Positions 61,195 to 64,000 of a stretch of 64,000 nucleotides of DNA are shown here, in pieces. This stretch comes from Prorocentrum cordatum (lineage: Eukaryota; Sar; Dinophyceae; Prorocentrales; Prorocentraceae), in assembly GCA_963575745.1 (NCBI GenBank), contig CAUYUJ010022044.1, forward strand, positions 65,354-129,353. Reading direction: 5' to 3'. Position 1 is the first letter of the stretch; the number at the start of each line of letters is the position of its first letter. Below the pieces are notes generated by a model. That model was not told the DNA's origin. It saw only the letters and a program-made list of their open reading frames with translations, and ran no database searches. The position numbers and the translations under genes were made by a program.

Positions 61195-62250
61195 GCCCCC
61201 GCGAAGTACGGCGCGCGCGGCGAAGAGGGCCCAGTAGTGTTGTCTTGCTTCGTGCGGGCAAGCCTCCTGCGGAGCGCATTCCTTGCTGCGCGGCCCGCCT
61301 CGAACATCAGCGACATGGCAGCGTCGAGGCGAGCCCGCCCGCCCCAGTCGGGCGGGATGGAGGACGGGGCTCCCCCAAGAGCCAGGGTGAACTCAGGCGT
61401 GGCAGCGACCCAGGGCGGGATGCAAGGGTGCCTGGAGTCGGGCGAGAACTTCGTGACAGTCGAACGCACGGGGATGTGGTCACTGCTCATCGCGGCTTTC
61501 AAGGCACCGATGGTGGAGGTGGAGTTGGTGCGGTCGCGAAGCAGAGCGGCAAGTAAGGATGTCTAAATGCGGTCAATTCGGGATGTGGAAGCCACGGCCT
61601 TGCCTCTTTCCCCCCTTCGGGCATCGGCGGGTTGCAAGATGCTCGTAAAGTGAGGAAAGAGGCGGCGAAAGCTGCGCGAGCGCCCCAGGCCGCCAGCAGA
61701 GAGCCCGCCCCCGTCCCCCGCGAGCCCCCCCTCCCCCTCCAAGACAAAGTTCCAGTCCCCCATGAGTAAAATATGAGCTCCTAATTCAGCGCCATCACCT
61801 TGGTGCAACAGAACATCGCGCTGTAGCAGAGACAGAACTCCAAAGAAGAGCGCCGAAGAGTCGGACGTATTCGGGAGGTGGGGAATTCCCGTGGCCCCTA
61901 CTAAGCGCGCGCTTGATCACCCCCCCCCCCCCCCGTGACCAAGGGCGAGTGGGAGATGGGGGAGAAGAGAGCGGAAATAGTAGGGCTGAAGGCGGAGACG
62001 ACGCCACCTTCACGGGCAGAGCCCCCAAAGAACGAGTACCCGAACTGGAGTCCAGGCAACTGGTGCTGAAGCTCGGTAATATCCCCAACATGTCCGTGTG
62101 CTTCCTGTGCGGTAATAATATCGTGTGTGTGGCATAACTTGAAGTATCTGCGATATCGGTCTCGGGCTCACCAAGAGGAAGATCTCACAGCGGCGAACAA
62201 GGCTTCGGTGTTCCAGGTGCAGAGGGAGAAGGAGGATGGGGGGCAGGAAG
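61068..62250 (-). pseudogene. Non-LTR APE-type endonuclease domain
   Basis: Minus-strand pieces in several frames show the APE signature order: CTWNTEALFAA (about 62,215), RYFKLCHTHDIITAQEAHGH (about 62,100-62,155; the Glu is the metal-binding residue), AHILLMGDWNFVLEG (about 61,735-61,780), TSRIDRI (about 61,570) and SSDHIPV (about 61,480). These correspond to the N, QE, GDxN, SRIDR and SDH motifs. The pieces are separated by frameshifts and a C homopolymer at 61,919-61,934. Role: nicks target DNA to prime reverse transcription. Confidence 0.85.
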
Positions 62251-62304
62251 AGGCAGGAGGCAGGGGGGGAACGTGCCCGTGATGGAAAACGGTCCTCTTC
62301 GCAG

Positions 62305-63441
62305 CTAAAAGGGCCGCCGAAGCAAGACGGCCCCTGCGGCTTCGATGGCCTCAATGTGATCGGCAATCCCAAAGTCGAGGAAGGTGTCTCGATCACACCG
62401 AATCTCGATATTAGGTTCGCATGAAACAGTGACTTTCACGGCAGAGACTGGCTCGTGAGCACGGCGCATGAAAAATATTGAGCCTCCGAGCCCTGTACTC
62501 CCCACTTCGACCCCCTTGGGGGCGAGGAGAACGGTCGAGGCAGAGCGCATTCGGCCTAGGAAAGAAATAGCTGGCGGGAGACAAGGGAGAGGCCACGCCT
62601 GAGGCGCAGCGTGAGGGGGGGAGCGCCAGTTGCAGGGTCGGCCACATTCCAAGAGCCGCCTGTCTTGACGAAGTTGTCTAGAAACGTGCCCGCTGCTAAC
62701 GCAGTCTCGAACATGAGTGTCGCTTTCTTCGTTGATAAGCCAAAACCACGGGCCAGAATGCGAGAGTGGTCCGTCGCAGGCGAAAATGCCTTGATACATG
62801 CGTCGCCGATCTCCCGCAGATCTTTGGCAAGCAGTGGGCGAGGAAAGAATAAAAGGACGAGTTTGCATGTGTCCTGCTGGGGCTGGTCAGATGATCCACT
62901 CCTCGGGTTCCGACTGGCACTCGAAGCAGCAGACGAAGGGGAGGTAGGTGTGGTGGGCGTAGGGGTCGGAAGAGATTCGCAGAGACGGGCCTCCGAGATC
63001 TTCTGCCGTTCCTCAAGGTCCTGGATCTGCTTCTCGATATGCTGGCACTTCTCGTCAAGGGTGGAGGACGGCCCCTCATTGTCGGCATTGCCTCGGGCGC
63101 TGATGAACTCGGCGCGGAGGGCGGCCATCTTCGCCTCGAGGTCCTCAGGAATCCTGCTGAACGTCGCGGGAGAGAAGCCTCATCTGGTCGGCAAGCTCCC
63201 CGCACTTCTTGATACTATTCTGGACGGCGCCTCGGAGCTCGGAGAGCTCAGAAGTTTTCTGCGGGACATTCACGTTGGCGATGCTGAAGGCTATGGTGTC
63301 AAGCTGGGACACTATCTTCGTGTGGTCGTCTCTCTCGGCACGGCGTGCATCGGGGGTCCTGGTGGCACTCCGCCTCGGGCGGTCCGAGGAAGCCGATGAC
63401 GAACGGCCCTCACCTCGACGGTCAGCGCGCCGCTTCCCCAT
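62305..63441 (-). pseudogene. Non-LTR ORF1-like protein
   Basis: ATG at 63,441 (MGKRRADRRGEGRSSSASSD) opens about 140 nt inside the SL. A basic N-terminus is followed by a helical or coiled-coil stretch (TSELSELRGAVQNSIKKCGE; CQHIEKQIQDLEERQKISEA), a Pro/Thr/Ser-rich linker and a C-terminal block (CKLVLLFFPRPLLAKDLREI, FGLSTKKATLMFETALAAG) that could be an RRM-like fold. Frameshifts near 63,140 and 62,590 split it. It probably binds element RNA (by analogy with LINE ORF1). Confidence 0.65.
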
Positions 63442-63584
63442 GGCAGCAGGCTGATCGTGAGGCAGGATCCGTAGACCGCGTGCTCTGGCGCACGACTAGG
63501 AACGAGTGTGAGGACTACCCTCAGGACGCTTGGGCCAACCCCTCGGCAGCGTCCAAGCTCGAAGCGCTGGGGCAGCGTTTCGAA

Positions 63585-63621
63585 CTTGAGCCAAAATGGC
63601 TTGAGCCAAAATGGCTACGGA
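63585..63621 (-). other. Spliced leader plus tandem partial spliced leader
   Basis: Read on the minus strand, T then CCGTAGCCATTTTGGCTC then AAG (63,621 to 63,600) equals the 22-nt dinoflagellate SL. It is followed directly by CCATTTTGGCTCAAG (63,599 to 63,585), the last 15 nt of a second SL. The partial copy is what remains when an older SL served as part of a new trans-splice acceptor. Confidence 0.97.
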
Positions 63622-63639
63622 TCTCAGGGATGCGTAAAG
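63622..63639. repeat. Right target-site duplication of the non-LTR element
   Basis: TCTCAGGGATGCGTAAAG directly upstream (element orientation) of the SL. Followed by two more GGATGCGT(A/G)AA words (63,641-63,670), so the target itself is a short GGATGCGTAAA repeat. Confidence 0.92.
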
Positions 63640-63670
63640 TGGGATGCGTGAAGGGCGGGATGCGTAAAAT

Positions 63671-64000
63671 TCTAGGCGGCTCCAGCGGATTTCAGGGGCT
63701 CTGGAGAGCGATGGTCGCCGCGCTCACCTAAAAGCCGTATACCAAACGTCGAGACCACATGCAATGGATGTGGCTAACTTGCTTGCGGTTGTCGGCGTGC
63801 CGGGGGGGGCTGCGTTCGAGCGCCAGGGCCAACAAACGTCTAGCAACGAAGAAGTAGTCCTTGAACAGGGTCGGAAGCCGCGACGCTGGAGGCCGCCATT
63901 GCTGCAACCGCCGTTCAGCGGCGCGTCGCCTACAAGCAGGGATCACACCTGTATGCACACGATTTCCAACTATTGCATTGTGGCGCCCTCGTATTTTCGG
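63671..64000. other. Unannotated right edge
   Basis: No gene, RNA or clear repeat recognised. Confidence 0.4.

Larger units (their letters stand above)
58454..63621 (-). mobile_element. Full-length APE-type non-LTR retrotransposon with spliced leader at its 5' end
   Basis: A 5.17-kb unit on the minus strand bounded by an 18-bp target-site duplication. Its 5' end is the dinoflagellate SL (63,600-63,621) plus a second partial SL (63,585-63,599). The 3' end is a 7-A tail (TTTTTTT at 58,454-58,460 on the plus strand). Inside, in order: an ORF1-like coiled-coil protein, an apurinic-type (APE) endonuclease, a reverse transcriptase and a C-terminal Cys/His motif, as in LINE/L1-Jockey-type elements. 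This is the expected product of target-primed reverse transcription of an SL trans-spliced, polyadenylated transcript. The coding frame is broken many times by small indels. Confidence 0.93.

Overview
The window is nuclear DNA of a dinoflagellate. The deciding evidence is on the minus strand at 63,600-63,621: an exact copy of the dinoflagellate spliced leader (SL, core CCGTAGCCATTTTGGCTC), followed directly by a second partial copy, at the 5' end of a retrotransposon. Diverged SL relics lie upstream of several plus-strand start codons. GC-rich composition, very dense micro- and minisatellites, GC-AG introns and scattered retroelements fit the same assignment. I cannot name the species.

Layout. 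1-6,500 is repeat-rich and has no confident gene: TCC tracts, dispersed repeats and a 73-bp satellite at 4,695-5,213. 6,489-20,965 carries five plus-strand genes, A to E: A 6,566-8,592+, B 10,686-11,288, C 12,652-13,425, D 15,486-18,022 and E 18,935-20,965. E is a DDE-type transposase-like protein (CACTA/EnSpm-like by its motifs). A-D are unrecognised proteins. A, C, D and, more weakly, E have SL relics before their start codons, so they probably passed through trans-spliced mRNA and reverse transcription. B and C sit inside a 1-kb inverted repeat (9,433-10,471 and 14,264-15,358). Predicted introns in A and D carry AGG[T/C] at both splice sites.

21,100-48,570 is mostly repeats: minisatellites, two families of short foldback (MITE-like) elements, degenerate CCCAAGA-type arrays and A-rich tracts. 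It also holds two minus-strand retroelement fragments, an RNase H piece at 30,732-31,678 and an RT/endonuclease piece at 31,992-33,810. A few minus-strand GC-rich islands look like isolated exons.

48,579-56,775 is a Ty1/copia LTR retrotransposon on the minus strand, with two LTRs of about 842 bp, matching 8-bp flanks, gag, protease, integrase, RT and RNase H. It is inactivated by frameshifts, a stop codon and loss of an RT catalytic Asp. 58,454-63,621 is a full-length non-LTR element (APE endonuclease plus RT, minus strand) with the SL at its 5' end, a short A tail and an 18-bp target-site duplication.

No tRNA, rRNA or CRISPR array was recognised. Many apparent long frames are translations of microsatellites and were left out.
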